Source of the DNA: an uncultured Coriobacteriaceae bacterium | GTDB lineage: Bacteria > Actinomycetota > Coriobacteriia > Coriobacteriales > Atopobiaceae | Length of the DNA: 51,012 bases | NCBI GenBank assembly: GCA_902801175.1 | Contig: CADCHF010000013.1 | Span: 1-51,012, forward strand | Reading direction: 5' to 3' | Shown: one piece after another, positions 1-7,877 of the stretch | Position numbering within the stretch: position 1 is the stretch's first letter | How the letters are laid out: the number at the start of each line of letters is the position of its first letter | The notes under the pieces: generated by a model | Database searches by the model: none | What the model was told of the DNA's origin: nothing | The model's input: the letters and a program-made list of their open reading frames with translations, nothing else | Translations under genes and position numbers: made by a program

Positions 1-9
1 CCTGCGGCT

Positions 10-37
10 TTGCCACGGAGTCCACCTCTGCTATAAT
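10..37 (+). promoter_or_regulatory. Sigma-70-type promoter of the thiamine uptake operon
   Basis: A -35-like TTGCCA at 10-15 and a perfect TATAAT at 32-37 are separated by 16 bases. Transcription would start near 44, at the 5' edge of the TPP riboswitch, which fits a riboswitch-controlled leader. The spacing and sequence are seen directly; activity is inferred. Confidence 0.75.
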
Positions 38-40
38 GGA

Positions 41-135
41 CACACACGGGGAGCTGGGGATTTGGCCCGGCTGAGAGGAATGACCCAATCATTCGACCCT
101 CCAACCTGATCTGGGTAATGCCAGCGTAGGGACCT
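41..135 (+). promoter_or_regulatory. TPP (THI-box) riboswitch
   Basis: The conserved THI-box strings are present: GGGGAGC near 48, CTGAGAGG near 72, then ACCTGATCTGGGTAATGCC followed by AGCGTAGGGA at the 3' side. This is the aptamer that binds thiamine pyrophosphate. It sits between a good promoter and a four-gene thiamine-family uptake operon. The 3' bases GGGACCT (129-135) are complementary to AGGTCCC (152-158) in the following hairpin, so aptamer P1 closure and terminator formation look mutually linked, giving repression when TPP is bound. Confidence 0.95.
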
Positions 136-150
136 AAAGCCAACCATACG

Positions 151-178
151 AAGGTCCCGGGCTGCGGCGCGGGGCCTT
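151..178 (+). terminator. Riboswitch expression-platform hairpin
   Basis: AAGGTCCCG pairs with CGGGGCCTT across a GC-rich loop, followed by the pyrimidine-rich CTCCTTTCTC. It probably acts as the TPP-dependent terminator. The left arm can instead pair with the 3' end of the aptamer (129-135), an antiterminator arrangement. The T-tract is interrupted, so a partial or anti-SD role cannot be excluded. Confidence 0.65.
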
Positions 179-231
179 CTCCTTTCTCGCGTCGCATGAC
201 ACGTAGCGTCTGCTGCGGGAAGGGAGAGCTT

Positions 232-573
232 ATGAACTGTGCCGTTGCCATCCAGTACCTGCCCATGGACTCCACGTCCGACGAGGAGACCTGCCGCATC
301 GTGGACGAGGTCATTGCCTACATCGACTCCACGGGCGTGGACTACTACGTGGGGCCCTTTGAGACCACCATCGAGGGCGACTACGACCTGTGCATGGAGA
401 TCCTCAAGAACTGCCAGCTCGTGGGTGCCAAGGCGGGCTGCAACTCCATGATGACCTATGCCAAGATCGACTTCCGTCCCACCTCCGATGTCATGTCTAC
501 CGAGCACAAGATCGGCAAGTACCACGAGACCGACTCGGAGTTCTCGCCGTCCGCTCCGGCGGCCGTTGCTTAG
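232..573 (+). CDS. Thiamine/HMP-binding protein of the YkoF/MTH1187 family
   Basis: This 113-residue cytoplasmic protein resembles the thiamine-binding YkoF/MTH1187 (DUF77) ferredoxin-like family, which binds thiamine or its hydroxymethylpyrimidine (HMP) moiety. Family-like segments are MNCAVAIQYLPM at the start, the middle YVGPFETTIEGDYD, and KIGKYHE near the C-terminus. The ATG at 232 is chosen over an in-frame ATG at 196 because GGGAGAG lies just upstream of it. It is the first gene after a TPP riboswitch and eight bases before the permease gene, which supports a role in thiamine or precursor uptake. The exact ligand cannot be read from the sequence. Confidence 0.8.
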   Translation: MNCAVAIQYLPMDSTSDEETCRIVDEVIAYIDSTGVDYYVGPFETTIEGDYDLCMEILKNCQLVGAKAGCNSMMTYAKIDFRPTSDVMSTEHKIGKYHETDSEFSPSAPAAVA

Positions 574-581
574 GGAGCCCC

Positions 582-1409
582 ATGGCAACTGCTGACGACA
601 GGTCCATGCACACGCCCGACGGTACCTCGCATGCCAACGCTGCTGCCGGCCCAACGCGCGCTCGGCGCATAGCCGTTCCTGCCATTACGGTGGCGGTCCT
701 GCTGGTGGCTTGGGAGATTGTCGTGCGCGCTGGCATGGTGCCCAACTTTTTGCTTCCAAGCCCCACGCAGGTGGTGGCGGCCCTGGTGGGCGACTCGGCG
801 CTTTTGGCCAGTCACGCGGGTACAACGCTCGTTGAGTCTGCGCTCGGCCTGGTCATTGGTGTGGCCGTTGGCTTTGTGGCAGCCGTTCTCATGGACCGCT
901 TTGAGACCATCTACCTGGCTCTTGACCCGCTCATCACCATCTCGCAGACCATCCCCACGGTGGCTATTGCCCCACTTTTGGTGCTGTGGTTTGGCTACGG
1001 TCTTGCTCCAAAGGTCATCCTCATCGTTCTGACCACGTTTTTCCCTGTTGCGGTCTCGCTGGCTTCGGGATTCCGATCCACCGACCCCGACATGATCGAC
1101 CTCATGCGTACCATGGGCGCCTCTGACCTGCAAATATTTCTGCAGGTCAAGCTGCCCGGCTCCCTCGAGCAGTTCTTTAGCGGTCTGCGCATCAGCGCCA
1201 CCTACGCCATCGTGGGCGCCGTCATCTCAGAGTGGCTGGGTGGCTTCTCTGGCTTGGGCGTCTACATGACTCGCGTGCGCAAGTCGTTCGCCTACGACCG
1301 CATGTTTGCGGTCATCATTCTCATCTCTGTCCTCTCGCTTGCGCTCATGCGTCTGGTCGACCTGCTTGAGCGCGTCTCCATGCCCTGGAAACAGGAAGAA
1401 GGGAAGTAA
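582..1409 (+). CDS. ABC transporter permease for thiamine precursor (ThiX-like)
   Basis: A 275-residue integral membrane protein of the BPD_transp_1 family (SsuC/TauC/ThiX type). Hydrophobic helices begin near residue 25 and recur to the C-terminus. The cytoplasmic EAA-like loop with LPGSLEQFFSGLRI (about residues 190-203) is the contact site for the ATPase. The start at 582 follows a TAGGGAGC sequence that overlaps the upstream stop region; longer in-frame extensions lie inside the preceding gene. Position between a thiamine-binding protein, an NMT1-type binding protein and an ATPase under a TPP riboswitch indicates import of thiamine or HMP-like precursors. Confidence 0.9.
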   Translation: MATADDRSMHTPDGTSHANAAAGPTRARRIAVPAITVAVLLVAWEIVVRAGMVPNFLLPSPTQVVAALVGDSALLASHAGTTLVESALGLVIGVAVGFVAAVLMDRFETIYLALDPLITISQTIPTVAIAPLLVLWFGYGLAPKVILIVLTTFFPVAVSLASGFRSTDPDMIDLMRTMGASDLQIFLQVKLPGSLEQFFSGLRISATYAIVGAVISEWLGGFSGLGVYMTRVRKSFAYDRMFAVIILISVLSLALMRLVDLLERVSMPWKQEEGK

Positions 1410-1412
1410 CCC

Positions 1413-2429
1413 ATGAACACCAACCTCACTCGCCGCTCCTTTGTTGCCGGGACCGCCTCTGCCGCCGGCCTTGCCCTGGCAGCCTGTGGCAACAGTGGCT
1501 CCAACGCCAGCAGCTCCGATGCCGCCGCAACCAAGATCACCTTCTGCCTTGACTACACCCCCAACACCAACCACACCGGCATTTACGTGGCCCAGCAGCA
1601 GGGCTTCTTTGCCGATGAGGGCCTTGAGGTGGAGATTGTCCAGCCTGCCGAGGACACCGCCGAGGCCATGCTCGGCACCGGCCAGGCGCAGCTGGGCATT
1701 AGCTACCAGGACTACATCGCCAACTCCTACGCGGGCGGCAACACCAACCTCGTGGCTGTGGCAGCCGTTATCCAGCACAACACCTCCGGCATCATGAGCC
1801 CAAAGGAGCTGGGCGTCACCAGCGCAAAGGGCATGGAGGGCCTGCGCTACGCAACGTGGGAGATGCCCATTGAGCAGGCTACCGTCAAGCAGGTGGTCGA
1901 GAAGGACGGCGGCGACTACTCCAAGGTGCAGCTCGTGCCCTATACCGTCGACGACGAGATCAGCGGCTTTAAGGCCGACCTCTTTGACACCGTGTGGGTC
2001 TACGAGGGATGGGCCGTGCAGAACGCCATCGTGCAGGGATTTGAGGCTAACTACTTCAGCTTCATCTCCATCGACGACGTGTTTGACTACTACACGCCCG
2101 TCATCGCTGCCAACACCGCCTTCTGCGAGGAGAACCCCGACGCCGTGAAGGCCTTCCTGCGCGCGGCCAAGAAGGGCTACGAGTTTGCCATCTCCGACCC
2201 CGACGGTGCGGCCGACATTCTTTGCGAGGCCGTGCCCGAGCTCGACGCTGCGCTGGTCAAGCAGAGTGCGGGCTTCCTTGCGGGCGAGTATCAGAGCGAT
2301 GCGGCAAGCTGGGGCCTCATCGACTCCAATCGCTGGTCTGCCTTCTTCCAGTGGCTCAACGACAACAACCTGGTAGAGGCGCCGCTTGACGTAAACGCTG
2401 GCTGGACCATGGACTATCTGGAGGCGTAG
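1413..2429 (+). CDS. NMT1/THI5-like ABC substrate-binding lipoprotein (ThiY-like)
   Basis: 338 residues. The N-terminus carries a twin-arginine motif (TRRSF) and a lipobox ending LAAC, so it is probably exported folded by Tat and anchored as a lipoprotein. The mature part is a type II periplasmic-binding fold of the NMT1/THI5 family: KITFCLDYTPNTNHTGIYVA matches the start of HMP/thiamine-precursor binders (ThiY), with the GxG-type loop LGTGQAQLG near residue 90. The start codon lies three bases after the permease stop, with an SD GAAGGGAAG just before it. It captures the ligand outside the membrane and delivers it to the permease. Ligand identity (formylaminopyrimidine, HMP or thiamine) is not determined. 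Confidence 0.9.
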   Translation: MNTNLTRRSFVAGTASAAGLALAACGNSGSNASSSDAAATKITFCLDYTPNTNHTGIYVAQQQGFFADEGLEVEIVQPAEDTAEAMLGTGQAQLGISYQDYIANSYAGGNTNLVAVAAVIQHNTSGIMSPKELGVTSAKGMEGLRYATWEMPIEQATVKQVVEKDGGDYSKVQLVPYTVDDEISGFKADLFDTVWVYEGWAVQNAIVQGFEANYFSFISIDDVFDYYTPVIAANTAFCEENPDAVKAFLRAAKKGYEFAISDPDGAADILCEAVPELDAALVKQSAGFLAGEYQSDAASWGLIDSNRWSAFFQWLNDNNLVEAPLDVNAGWTMDYLEA

Positions 2430-3241
2430 TGGCCACCGACTCACTCAACAACATGCCTGGCAATGACGTGCCTCCCATTCTTGAGGCGCGTCACCTCACG
2501 CTGTCGTGGGACGGTGGGGCACACGTGGTCGTGCGCGACATCTCGCTCGAGGTGGGAGAGAGCGAGGTCGTTTGCCTTGTGGGAAAGTCGGGCTGCGGCA
2601 AGACCACCATATTGCACGCCCTCTCGGGACTCACCGCCCCAATCGAGGGGCAGGTCTTGTTGCGCGGCGCCGACATCTCGGGTAGGCCTGGCAAGGTGAG
2701 CTACATGCTCCAAAAGGACTTGCTCATCCCCTCCAAGCGCATCATTGACAATGTGTGCCTGCCGCTTGTGATCAAGGGGGCTCCGCGCAAGGACGCACGC
2801 GAAATTGCCGCACCGCTCTTTGAGCGCTTCGATCTTGCTGGGACGGAACAAAAGTGGCCCTCGCAGCTTTCGGGCGGCATGCGTCAGCGTGCGGCCTTTT
2901 TGCGCACCTACCTGCAGGGAAACGAGGTGGCGCTGCTCGACGAGCCGTTCAGCGCCCTCGACGCAATCACCCGCGTGGACCTGCGCTCGTGGTACTGCGA
3001 CATGGCCCGTGATCTGGGTCTGGCAAGCGTTGTGATCACCCACGACGTGGACGAGGCCGTCTCCATGGCCGACCGCATCTACGTGCTGTCTGGCACTCCA
3101 AGGGCTGGCGTTCCCACGACCGTGGCTGGGGTGGTAAACGTTAGGCGCGAGCAGGCCATGGCTCAGGCAGGCGTTGACGACTTTGCCCTCACGCCCAGCT
3201 ATGTTGCCTGCAAGCGACAGGTCCTTGAGCTGCTTGGATAA
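2429..3241 (+). CDS. ABC transporter ATP-binding protein (ThiZ-like)
   Basis: 270-residue cytoplasmic ATPase of the nitrate/sulfonate/taurine-type ABC family. Walker A is GKSGCGKTT, the signature is LSGGMRQR, Walker B is VALLDEP followed by FSALD, and the switch histidine is in VITHDVDEA. The proposed GTG start at 2429 overlaps the previous stop by one base (TAGTG), with GGAGG four bases upstream; an ATG at 2453 is the alternative. It energises the permease encoded two genes upstream and closes the riboswitch-controlled operon, being followed by a strong hairpin at 3271. Confidence 0.92.
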   Translation: MATDSLNNMPGNDVPPILEARHLTLSWDGGAHVVVRDISLEVGESEVVCLVGKSGCGKTTILHALSGLTAPIEGQVLLRGADISGRPGKVSYMLQKDLLIPSKRIIDNVCLPLVIKGAPRKDAREIAAPLFERFDLAGTEQKWPSQLSGGMRQRAAFLRTYLQGNEVALLDEPFSALDAITRVDLRSWYCDMARDLGLASVVITHDVDEAVSMADRIYVLSGTPRAGVPTTVAGVVNVRREQAMAQAGVDDFALTPSYVACKRQVLELLG

Positions 3242-3270
3242 GGTGCCATCTCACAACTGGACTATGTTTG

Positions 3271-3307
3271 CCGCCCGGCCCTGGGGCCTGACCCCAGGGC
3301 CGGGCGG
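3271..3307 (+). terminator. Strong GC-rich hairpin ending the thiamine operon
   Basis: A perfect 16-bp inverted repeat (CCGCCCGGCCCTGGGG and its complement) with a 5-base loop lies 30 bases after the last operon gene. The downstream T-tract is poor (TCGTATCT), so termination may be partly factor-dependent. Confidence 0.75.
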
Positions 3308-3368
3308 TCGTATCTATCGTGTTACGTCATACGTTGCCCTTGCGCAGCCTCGCATACACTGAACCTAA

Positions 3369-3538
3369 CGATAGAGGCGCGGAAACGATGAGTCGCACAC
3401 GAGCCGGCAGGCGCTTGAGTGTGCGAGGAGGCTTAATCCGCCGAACTCTTTGCGTGGGCACACGCAGGGGGTGGGTCTGCGGGAAACACTCGCAGGACTG
3501 TCTGTTGGCTGGCTGCCAACGGGTGCGCTATCTCGAGC
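3369..3538 (+). promoter_or_regulatory. Lysine riboswitch (L-box)
   Basis: L-box landmarks occur in the right order: GATAGAGGCGCG at 3370, GCCGAA near 3440, GGACTGTC near 3495, and GCGCTATCTC at the 3' side (3526-3535), which pairs back to the 5' GATAG. These match the conserved junction strings of B. subtilis lysC-type riboswitches. Its place upstream of dapA is the expected target. The rest of the leader (3539-3827) holds no convincing gene; GCGTCC (3783) and GGACGC (3803) could form the expression-platform stem just ahead of the dapA ribosome site. Confidence 0.92.
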
Positions 3539-3827
3539 GAGCCATCGCAGCGAGAGCATCCTCGGCAGATGGCATGGTCGGGAGGCATCGTGGCAAGCTT
3601 GGAACCCAAAAACTCAGTGGCACAGTTGCGCTATCCCATGCAAAGGCACGGGGTGCGTTTTGCGCTGTTGGGACAGCGAAGCCGGTCAAAGCCCGCGCGT
3701 CCATGAGGGGCGCGTCCCAAAGGGGCATGGCTGAGAGATAATGCAACGAGACTTTACTGACCACAGCAAAATGACAGGAGCCGCGTCCACAGCAAAGGCG
3801 GCGGACGCAAAAGAAGGGAAGCACAGC

Positions 3828-4721
3828 ATGAGTGACGTACGCAATCTGACCGGATCGATCGTAGCCCTGGTCACCCCGTTCAAGGAGAATGGCGATATCG
3901 ACTTTGAGGCGCTCGACCGCATCGTTGACTTCAACCTCGAGAACGGCACCGACGGCATCCTGGTGCTTGGTACCACCGGCGAGAGCTCCACGATGACCGA
4001 CGCCGAGGACGTTGCCGTGGCCCAGCACGTGGTCAACCGCGTGAACGGTGCCATCCCCATCATTGGCGGCGCTGGCTCCAACGCCACCCACGAGAGTCTT
4101 GCCAAGGCCAAGAGCCTGCAGATGATTGGCTGCGACGCCCTTCTGCTCATTACCCCGTACTACAACAAGTCCAACGAGGAGGGTATCTATCACCACTTCC
4201 TCGACGTGCTTGACGCCACCGAGATTCCCTCCATCCTGTACAACATCCCCGGCCGCACCGGTTGCTCCATCAGCGAGCGCAACGTGGCGCGCCTGGCCGA
4301 GCATCCCAACGTGATGGGCATCAAGGAGGCCTCGGGCTCCATTAGCTATGCCACCACCGTAGCCAAGTACCTCTCCGACGACTTCCGCATGTACTCCGGC
4401 AACGACGACATGGTGGTGCCCATCCTGTCGCTCGGCGGCTCCGGCGTCATTAGCGTGTGGGCCAACATCCGCCCGCAGCAGGTGCATGACATGGTGGACA
4501 AGTACCTCCATCACGACTACCAGGGCGCCCTCAAGATCCAGCTCGACGAGCTCGAGCTCATCCACTCGCTGTTCTGCGAGGTCAACCCCATTCCGGTGAA
4601 GGCCGCCATGGCAAAGATGGGTCTCATCACCGAGAGCTATCGCCAGCCGCTGTGGCCCATGGCCGACGCCTCGCGCGAGCGCCTCTACAACGCCATGAGG
4701 GGAGTTGGTCTCATTGACTAG
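3828..4721 (+). CDS. dapA: 4-hydroxy-tetrahydrodipicolinate synthase
   Basis: 297 residues, the usual DapA length. It condenses pyruvate with aspartate semialdehyde, the first committed step to diaminopimelate and lysine. The TIM-barrel signatures are present: TPFKENGDIDFE, the phosphate-loop-like GTTGESSTM, the tyrosine in the ITPYYNK segment, and the Schiff-base lysine in MGIKEASG (near residue 164). The ATG at 3828 has AGAAGGGA upstream and starts the canonical MSDVRNLTGSIVALVTPF; an in-frame ATG at 3741 would add an atypical extension. It is preceded by a lysine riboswitch and overlaps dapB, so the pair is feedback-controlled by lysine. Confidence 0.97.
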   Translation: MSDVRNLTGSIVALVTPFKENGDIDFEALDRIVDFNLENGTDGILVLGTTGESSTMTDAEDVAVAQHVVNRVNGAIPIIGGAGSNATHESLAKAKSLQMIGCDALLLITPYYNKSNEEGIYHHFLDVLDATEIPSILYNIPGRTGCSISERNVARLAEHPNVMGIKEASGSISYATTVAKYLSDDFRMYSGNDDMVVPILSLGGSGVISVWANIRPQQVHDMVDKYLHHDYQGALKIQLDELELIHSLFCEVNPIPVKAAMAKMGLITESYRQPLWPMADASRERLYNAMRGVGLID

Positions 4722-5439
4722 TGCGCAGAAGACGGTCGTTCTCGTTGGCGGCGGCAGGATGGGCACGCTCATTGCCCAGACGCTGGGCGAGGCATATGCG
4801 GTGCTTGGCACCTATGACATCGACAACATTGCGGAGCTTGATGCGGATGCCCCGGCGGCAGACCTCGTGATTGACTTCTCTAACAAGGCCGCGCTGCCTC
4901 ACGTGGCGGCCTATGTGCGCCGCACGGGTGCCGCGCTGGTGAGCGGAACCACCGGATACGATGCGGCCGAGCAGGAGCAGATCCGCGCCTTGGGCGAGGT
5001 TGCCCCTGTCATCTGGAGCGGTAACTACTCTCTGGGAGTGGCTGCCCTTCGTCATGCGACCGAGCTCGTGGCTCGCGCGGTCGAGGGCTGGGACGTCGAG
5101 ATTGTTGAGACGCACCACAACCAGAAGGCTGACGCACCGTCTGGAACGGCTGAGATGCTTCGCGCATGTGTTGACCCGACTGGCGACGTGCCTGTTGCTT
5201 ATGGCCGTCAGGGCATGATTGGCGCGCGCCCCTCACGCGAGATTGGCATGCACGCCCTGCGCGGTGGCACGGTTGCCGGCACGCACGAGGTCCACTTCTT
5301 TGGTCAGGACGAGGAACTTTGCCTCACGCACAGAGCCACGAGCCGCCAGATTTTTGTGAACGGCGCTGTTGCCGCTGCAGCTCGCCTGCTGACTCGCCCC
5401 AAGGGCTTCTACACCTTTGACCAGCTGATGTTTGAGTAG
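4714..5439 (+). CDS. dapB: 4-hydroxy-tetrahydrodipicolinate reductase
   Basis: About 241 residues. The enzyme reduces the DapA product with NAD(P)H. The N-terminal Rossmann motif is VVLVGGGRMG, and the catalytic segment THHNQKADAPSGTA (around residue 135) contains the HH and K of the DapB active site. SGTTGY and the C-terminal FYTFDQLM are also typical. The proposed TTG start at 4714 lies inside the dapA end, nine to ten bases after AGGGGAG; another TTG at 4705 is too close to that site. Overlap with dapA indicates translational coupling. Confidence 0.95.
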   Translation: MTSAQKTVVLVGGGRMGTLIAQTLGEAYAVLGTYDIDNIAELDADAPAADLVIDFSNKAALPHVAAYVRRTGAALVSGTTGYDAAEQEQIRALGEVAPVIWSGNYSLGVAALRHATELVARAVEGWDVEIVETHHNQKADAPSGTAEMLRACVDPTGDVPVAYGRQGMIGARPSREIGMHALRGGTVAGTHEVHFFGQDEELCLTHRATSRQIFVNGAVAAAARLLTRPKGFYTFDQLMFE

Positions 5440-5478
5440 TCAGAAGCTTTGTCTAAAGCTTGACGTTTGTTTGCAAGC

Positions 5479-5520
5479 AACGCGGCCTCCCTCGTCCAAG
5501 TGAGCAAGGGAGGCCGCGTT
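5479..5520 (+). terminator. Terminator after dapAB
   Basis: AACGCGGCCTCCCT and its exact complement flank a 14-base loop, followed by TTTCTG. It is 40 bases after the dapB stop. Confidence 0.85.
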
Positions 5521-5554
5521 TCTGTGCCAACAGGGGAGACCCGCAGCCCACGTG

Positions 5555-5639
5555 AACCCGCTTGCGAAATTCTTCGTTCTTGTACCGTGCAGCGTGTTTT
5601 GCTGCACGGTACAAGAACGAAGAATTTCGCAAGCGGGTT
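5555..5639. repeat. 39-bp perfect palindrome (long hairpin)
   Basis: Two exactly complementary 39-base arms (5555-5593 and 5601-5639) flank a 7-base loop (GTGTTTT). The arm starts AACCCGCTTGCGAAATTC and ends TACCGTGCAGC. It lies between two ordinary terminators and is too long for a terminator. It resembles a non-autonomous palindromic mobile element or REP-like unit; no transposase is nearby. Confidence 0.9.
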
Positions 5640-5678
5640 AAGACGTCATCCAAAGTCGGTCCTTGCGCTTGCCAGTAC

Positions 5679-5712
5679 AAGGACGCAACTCTTGCGGAGA
5701 GAGCTGCGTCCT
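5679..5712 (-). terminator. Hairpin downstream of the minus-strand membrane gene
   Basis: AGGACGCA and TGCGTCCT arms with additional pairing (CTCT/AGAG) inside lie just past the stop at 5717. The T-run on the minus side is weak, so the strength is uncertain. Confidence 0.6.
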
Positions 5713-5716
5713 ATCT

Positions 5717-6598
5717 TTATGCGCCGGTAGCGGGCTCAGTGGTAGTACTTGTCTCCTGTGAGCTTGTCTCGGTAGCGGTAGGCGCGGGACCATCCTGAGC
5801 GACCTGCTCACCCTCGGTTGGGGTCTCGGTCACGCCCTGCGCCTCTGACGGCTGGTCAGCGGTGCTGGTCTGCTGTGTGGTCTCGGCATCGGTAGCAGTG
5901 GCGTCGACGCCAGACTGCTCCTCGACAGCAGTATTCTCGCTCTTGGGAGTCTCGCCGGAGTCCTTCTGCTCGGCACTCTCGGCCGCATCAGAGCTGGCGC
6001 TGTCCTGAGTCTCCGTAGCTGGCTGTGACCACGTCTGGACGCTCTCGGGCGTGGGTCCAATGCCCTTGCCATTAGTGGCCACATGCACGGCATATCCGTA
6101 GCAGAGCAGCGCAAGCATGGCTGCCACTGTTGCCACGGCAAAGACCTTGTAGAACAGGGGGTCCTTGCTCGCGGCGGCCGACTCATTGTTGGCAAGGCTC
6201 TCGATGGGAAGGATTGCCCTCGAGCCGTCTTCGGTGAACTCGACATCCTGAAGGTCGACGACGAGCTGCTTCGTTTTGTTTGCGCTGTGGCGTGCGCCAC
6301 CGTTAGCGCCCGTTTCGCCAGCATGCTGGTGCATCTGGTCTGTGAGGTCGTGCACCTTGTCCACAGACGAGTTGATCATGGCGTTGTACACCTGAGAGGC
6401 TATCGTCGAAACAGCCGAGCCAATGCCCGCGCCCACAAGCGATCCTGTGAGTCCCAGCTTTGAGGAAAAGAGAAACGAGGTAATAGAGGTAAGTATCGCG
6501 GCGAGCACGGCTGGCAGCGATATGACCGAGAAGATTCCTTTCTTCTCTTCTTGCTTTGTCTCCGCAGCAGTTGGTGCCACGTTTTGCTTCTGAGTCAA
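5717..6598 (-). CDS. Two-helix membrane protein with acidic Ser/Thr-rich tail, function unknown
   Basis: 293 residues from a TTG start at 6598 preceded by AAAGGA; upstream in-frame codons run antisense through the aldolase gene and are not credible. A hydrophobic segment near residues 22-60 (SLPAVLAAILTSITSFLF, then GLTGSLVGAGIGSAVSTIAS) and a second helix near residue 140 (VFAVATVAAMLALLCYGYAV) bracket a charged linker. The last 120 residues are low-complexity, rich in Glu, Thr, Ser and Ala, and probably extracellular. No enzyme motif is visible. It stands alone, convergent with dapAB and divergent from the aldolase. I do not recognise a named family. Confidence 0.75.
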   Translation of the reverse strand: MTQKQNVAPTAAETKQEEKKGIFSVISLPAVLAAILTSITSFLFSSKLGLTGSLVGAGIGSAVSTIASQVYNAMINSSVDKVHDLTDQMHQHAGETGANGGARHSANKTKQLVVDLQDVEFTEDGSRAILPIESLANNESAAASKDPLFYKVFAVATVAAMLALLCYGYAVHVATNGKGIGPTPESVQTWSQPATETQDSASSDAAESAEQKDSGETPKSENTAVEEQSGVDATATDAETTQQTSTADQPSEAQGVTETPTEGEQVAQDGPAPTATETSSQETSTTTEPATGA

Positions 6599-6778
6599 AA
6601 TTGTCCTTTCATAATGACCCTGCAAAGATGGCCAATTTATACCCCTTGTCCACAAAGCTACCCAAGAAATAACGTTCACCCAAAAATGCGCATACTGACG
6701 GAGCACTTGTGCCAACCCAGCGTGGGGTGAGTTAACATGACCAAAGTTATGGAAACCCCAACCAATGGGAGGTACCAC

Positions 6779-7651
6779 ATGCTCGTTAACGCTAAGTACA
6801 TGCTCGACGCCGCCGTTGCCGGTCACTATGGCATTCCCGCCTTCAACACCAACGACCTCGAGTGGACCCGCTCCATCCTCCAGGCCGCCGAGGAGCTCCA
6901 GTCGCCCGTCATCATCCAGTGCACCGCTGGCGCTGCTAAGTGGCAGATGGGCTTCAAGGTCGTCGCCGACGTCGTCAAGGACCTCGTTGACTACATGAAC
7001 ATCACCGTGCCGGTTGCTATGCACCTCGACCACGGCACCTACGAGGACTGCTTCAAGGCCATCGACGCTGGCTTCACCTCCATCATGTATGACGGCTCCC
7101 ATGAGCCCACCTTCGACATCAACATGGAGCGCACCGCCGAGATCGTGAAGCTCTGCCACGGCAAGGGCATCTCCGTCGAGGCTGAGGTCGGCGGCATCGG
7201 CGGCGTCGAGGACGGCGTTGCTTCCGCTGGCGAGCTTGCTGATCCGAACGAGTGCAAGGCCATCGCCGACCTCGGCGTTGACTTCCTCGCTTGCGGCATC
7301 GGCAACATCCACGGCCTGTATCCCGATGACTGGGAGGGCCTGTCCATGGATCGTCTGGCCGAGATCAAGGCCCTGACCGGCGACCTGCCGCTCGTTCTCC
7401 ACGGCGGCACCGGCATCCCGACCCCCATGGTCCAGGAAGCCATCCACAACGGCATCGCCAAGATCAACGTCAACACCGACCTCCAGGTCGCCATGGCCAA
7501 GGCCACTTGGGCATTCGTCGAGTCCGGCGAGGCCAAGAAGGGCAAGAACTACGACCCGCGCAAGCTCCTCAAGCCTGGCTTCGACGCCATCGTCGACCGC
7601 GCCAAGGAGCTCATCGTCGACTTCGGTTCCGACGGCAAGGGCTGGGCGTAA
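6779..7651 (+). CDS. fba: Class II fructose-1,6-bisphosphate aldolase
   Basis: 290 residues. It cleaves fructose-1,6-bisphosphate to glyceraldehyde-3-phosphate and dihydroxyacetone phosphate in glycolysis, using zinc. The zinc-site motif MHLDHG, the loop YDGSHEP, the glutamate segment EAEVGGIGG, and the phosphate/zinc region LHGGTGIP with INVNTDLQ are all present. The start is ATG 6779: GGGAGG lies seven bases before it and MLVNAKYMLDAA is the classic N-terminus; an upstream ATG at 6737 would add 14 atypical residues. Strongly biased GC-rich codons suggest high expression. A textbook terminator follows at 7678. Confidence 0.96.
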   Translation: MLVNAKYMLDAAVAGHYGIPAFNTNDLEWTRSILQAAEELQSPVIIQCTAGAAKWQMGFKVVADVVKDLVDYMNITVPVAMHLDHGTYEDCFKAIDAGFTSIMYDGSHEPTFDINMERTAEIVKLCHGKGISVEAEVGGIGGVEDGVASAGELADPNECKAIADLGVDFLACGIGNIHGLYPDDWEGLSMDRLAEIKALTGDLPLVLHGGTGIPTPMVQEAIHNGIAKINVNTDLQVAMAKATWAFVESGEAKKGKNYDPRKLLKPGFDAIVDRAKELIVDFGSDGKGWA

Positions 7652-7677
7652 GTCTTAGCTGCATAGCAGCTAAATCC

Positions 7678-7708
7678 AGGACCCCGGGGAGACCCGGGGT
7701 CCTTTTTT
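7678..7708 (+). terminator. Rho-independent terminator of fba
   Basis: AGGACCCCGGG pairs with CCCGGGGTCC over a GAGA-type loop and is followed by six T. A smaller palindrome (TTAGCTGC/GCAGCTAA, 7655-7673) precedes it. Confidence 0.95.
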
Positions 7709-7719
7709 ATTCGAAAGAA

Positions 7720-7849
7720 GGCGTGTCAAGGGGACGTATAATTTGACACACTCAGTCAAGTCGCGATGACAGATGAACCTTCGAGAGTAACTGACGTCAG
7801 GACGAACGAGTTTCCGAGTGTGTCAAATTATACGTCCCCTTGACACGCC
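7720..7849. repeat. MITE-like element, copy 1 (34-bp perfect inverted repeats)
   Basis: Exact 34-base arms at 7720-7753 and 7816-7849 contain the word TGTCAAGGGGACGTATAATT and end in GACACACTC. The 62-base interior, read on the minus strand, resembles the interior of the copies at 7878 and 38801 (CGTTCGTCCTGA and TCGAAGG words). No protein is encoded. Confidence 0.9.
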
Positions 7850-7877
7850 CCCATGTGAGGTCAGCTTTCGACCCGAA

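Noticed and set aside
1227..2444. 405-codon open frame on the minus strand
   Set aside because: It is antisense to the well-supported binding-protein gene; high-GC codon bias keeps the opposite frame open. No ribosome site or family motif.
3319..3741. 140-codon open frame before dapA
   Set aside because: It overlaps the lysine riboswitch, has a basic, random-looking sequence and no ribosome site.
6599..7447. N-terminal extension of the minus-strand membrane protein gene
   Set aside because: The frame runs antisense through fba; a TTG with AAAGGA at 6598 gives a sensible membrane protein start.
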